Shown here in pieces: positions 62,367 through 64,000 of a DNA stretch of 64,000 nt. Position numbers and translations under genes: made by a program. The DNA lies in NCBI GenBank assembly GCA_003049485.1, contig PYST01000142.1, forward strand, positions 31,623 through 95,622, given 5' to 3'. The notes beneath the pieces are model-generated. The model was given only the letters and a program-made list of their open reading frames with translations. It was not told the DNA's origin and ran no database searches. Origin of the DNA: Ophioceras dolichostomum. Lineage: Eukaryota; Ascomycota; Sordariomycetes; Magnaporthales; Ophioceraceae. Each line of letters begins with the position of its first letter. Positions within the stretch are counted from its first letter, which is position 1.

Positions 62367-63243
62367 GACTCAATAGGGAGGGAAATATTGGATTCTGGCG
62401 TGCGATGTTGTTGGATCTCTGTTTTTGTCTCGCTTCTGCCACCAATAGCTTCTCTCGGGAAATTATGAGATGTTGCTACAAATCTTGCCTGGTTGTGCGC
62501 TGTTTCGTGTGTGAAGGGAGAGGGGAGAGTCCGTCCTCACGCGGCTGGTAGCGCTGAACTCTGTTTTTTCCTCCCCACCTCACTTTCGCATCCTAGGTGT
62601 AGCTTTTTCCTGGTCCTGATGGCTATCACTGCTGCCATAACACATACGATTGCAATGGTCAGTTTTCCTCGAGCTCTTGTCGCCGCCTGTTTCTGCTCGA
62701 GATGGGATGAGACTTCTTGAGAGACAAGCTTCGGTCGGATCGGCTGGGATCTCTCGCTCGATCTGCTCTGATCAGGATCATTCCCGGGGCAACTCTCCCT
62801 TTCCCCTTGAGATCAGAGAATCATACATCATACCACGCACGGCAGATGATGACTGGCGATGCATCGCATGTCGGTATTTACGACAGCCCGGGATTGTATT
62901 TGCATGGCGAGAGTGCACGCTGTCGCCGTTGTGGCCTGTCCTTGTCCATGCTTCGTGATGCTCCTGATGATGATGATGATGCTGCTGTGTGCCGTCATCC
63001 GGATCTGGGGGAACCCGATCTGTGTTTGATCACCATACTCTCTTTTTTTCTCCCTGTCGCCTGTTTCGCATCACACTGACATCCGGGCGAGGCCGGATCT
63101 GGGGCAGCCCGGACTGAGTCCGCTTTCTAAGGCCTTACGAATGTCAATGTGAACGGCGGTACACGTTGGGGCCAAGATGAAGCCTGGGCAACCTAGGTTC
63201 AACTAGCAGCTTAACTCATCTATCACTTACACTACGCTGCCTA

Positions 63244-63262
63244 GTGTGTGTGTGTGTGTGTG
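63244..63262 (+). repeat. GT dinucleotide microsatellite
   Basis: Nine GT units in a non-coding stretch. Confidence 0.9.
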
Positions 63263-63392
63263 ACTGACTGATGTGGGTAGCCTCTCATCCCACCAACAAA
63301 CATGCTAACATCTTCCGACGTGGCAGACACCATGTCGTGTGGTTCGAGGCCGTGACACCTCGGAAGGTCTGTGATCGTGTCGTGGAGGTTCA

Positions 63393-63446
63393 CTTGATGC
63401 AACGGACACGCTTGACGCAACGGACACGCTTGATGCAACGGACATA
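63393..63446 (+). repeat. 18-bp tandem repeat, three copies
   Basis: Units CTTGAYGCAACGGACAYR at 63393-63410, 63411-63428 and 63429-63446. Because the unit length is a multiple of three, the frame across it stays open. Confidence 0.95.
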
Positions 63447-63701
63447 CCCGTAGCCGCCCTCGGCCCTTATGGTGATTTCGGTAGTCCTCTACTACGAAAT
63501 ATTGGGAGTCGTGGCTTGAAGGGAGGAAACTAGCGCAAAAGTTTAACTTTGCCGCCACCCGCCCGCCGTCCCATGTCATGGCTGGACTCCGACATCTGGA
63601 TGGGGCATCTAGATGGGGCCCTCCAAGCTGCCAGCTCGCGGCAGAGCATGTCACGCCGAAAGAAAAGAAGTTCGGTTGCCAAGTCTGAGGTTGTGAAGGT
63701 G

Positions 63702-63740
63702 TGAAATCAGGCTCTGAAATCAGGCTCTGAAATCAGGCTT
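63702..63740 (+). repeat. 13-bp tandem repeat, three copies
   Basis: Units TGAAATCAGGCTY at 63702-63714, 63715-63727 and 63728-63740. Confidence 0.95.
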
Positions 63741-64000
63741 TGCGACTTGTGGGTGTGTCAGGGCGCTAGGAATGGCGTTACAGGACTTTTTCTTGGGCTT
63801 GGCATTTGATCTCTTGTATTTTTTCGGGCCAAGCTGTGGTTGCCATGGGCTTCCATGCATGATCGTCCTGAGGCCCCGTCTGTCACGGATACTAGGCTGA
63901 AGTCCATGCCGTCCTCAGCCCCCAAAAAATTAATGTCCCCGCAAAATTCTCTCTCCCTTTCACACCACTTTCACCACTGCACAATTATGGCCAGTTGTAC

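Larger units (their letters stand above)
58227..64000. other. Repeat-rich region upstream of the C2H2 factor, no gene recognised
   Basis: About 5.8 kb. The first part should contain the promoter and leader of the transcription factor. Many small tandem repeats follow: GCGGCTTT (59168-59204), CAAGACGTCC (59121-59140), GAGCCT (60168-60203), GAC (62339-62366), GATGAT (near 62967), GT (63244-63262), an 18-bp unit (63393-63446) and a 13-bp unit (63702-63740). Open frames are under 165 residues with no domain. Confidence 0.5.

Noticed and set aside
63393..63740. Regularly spaced repeats as a possible CRISPR array
   Set aside because: Units are head-to-tail without spacers and the genome is eukaryotic.

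Overview
The window is nuclear DNA of a filamentous ascomycete, most likely a Sordariomycete and plausibly Hypocreales; the order is an inference. Genes are separated by kilobases of non-coding sequence. Coding regions are GC-rich with strong third-position GC, which produces long shadow ORFs. Introns are short, with GT..AG ends. APN2, APC5 and COX13, the genes that usually flank the mating-type (MAT) locus in Pezizomycotina, lie together at the left end. Small N runs at 7936-8033, 40072-40086 and 46582, plus a 420-nt poly-A run, show that this is draft assembly.

Layout. 1-4782: the 5' part of APN2 (minus strand, running off the left edge) diverges from APC5 (plus). 4783-13886: a decayed stretch holding an NMA111/HtrA-like protease copy with a stop, frameshifts and a gap, and a protein-kinase-like remnant split by a CT/CA microsatellite. 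13887-16999: COX13 (minus, four exons) diverges from an unrecognised 309-residue protein (plus). 18402-21837: a secretory-pathway PA-TM-RING ubiquitin ligase (minus). 25257-33125: SLU7 (minus) and REV3 (plus) diverge from a 601-bp shared promoter carrying adjacent TTACGTCA and TCACGTGA boxes. 33768-34966: BNA6, quinolinate phosphoribosyltransferase. 35087-35506: the pure A run. 38079-38627: a small coiled-coil, His-rich protein. 44236-44864: a doubtful basic protein. 47201-48913: a broken secreted GDSL/CE2-like esterase. 50499-50984: a doubtful pentapeptide-repeat ORF. 57059-58226: a two-finger C2H2 transcription factor resembling the conidiation regulator FlbC. The rest is intergenic sequence rich in microsatellites, two-to-four-copy minisatellites and a scattered ACCTAGGT motif.

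Most intact genes are housekeeping: DNA repair and lesion bypass (APN2, REV3), cell cycle (APC5), respiration (COX13), splicing (SLU7) and NAD synthesis (BNA6). They form no single pathway. COX13 lies beyond APC5 instead of next to APN2, separated by the decayed 9-kb block, so a rearrangement of the MAT flank is the main structural hypothesis. MAT itself would be expected left of the window. I found no clear new biological system; the most informative oddities are the three pseudogenes and the repeat structures.
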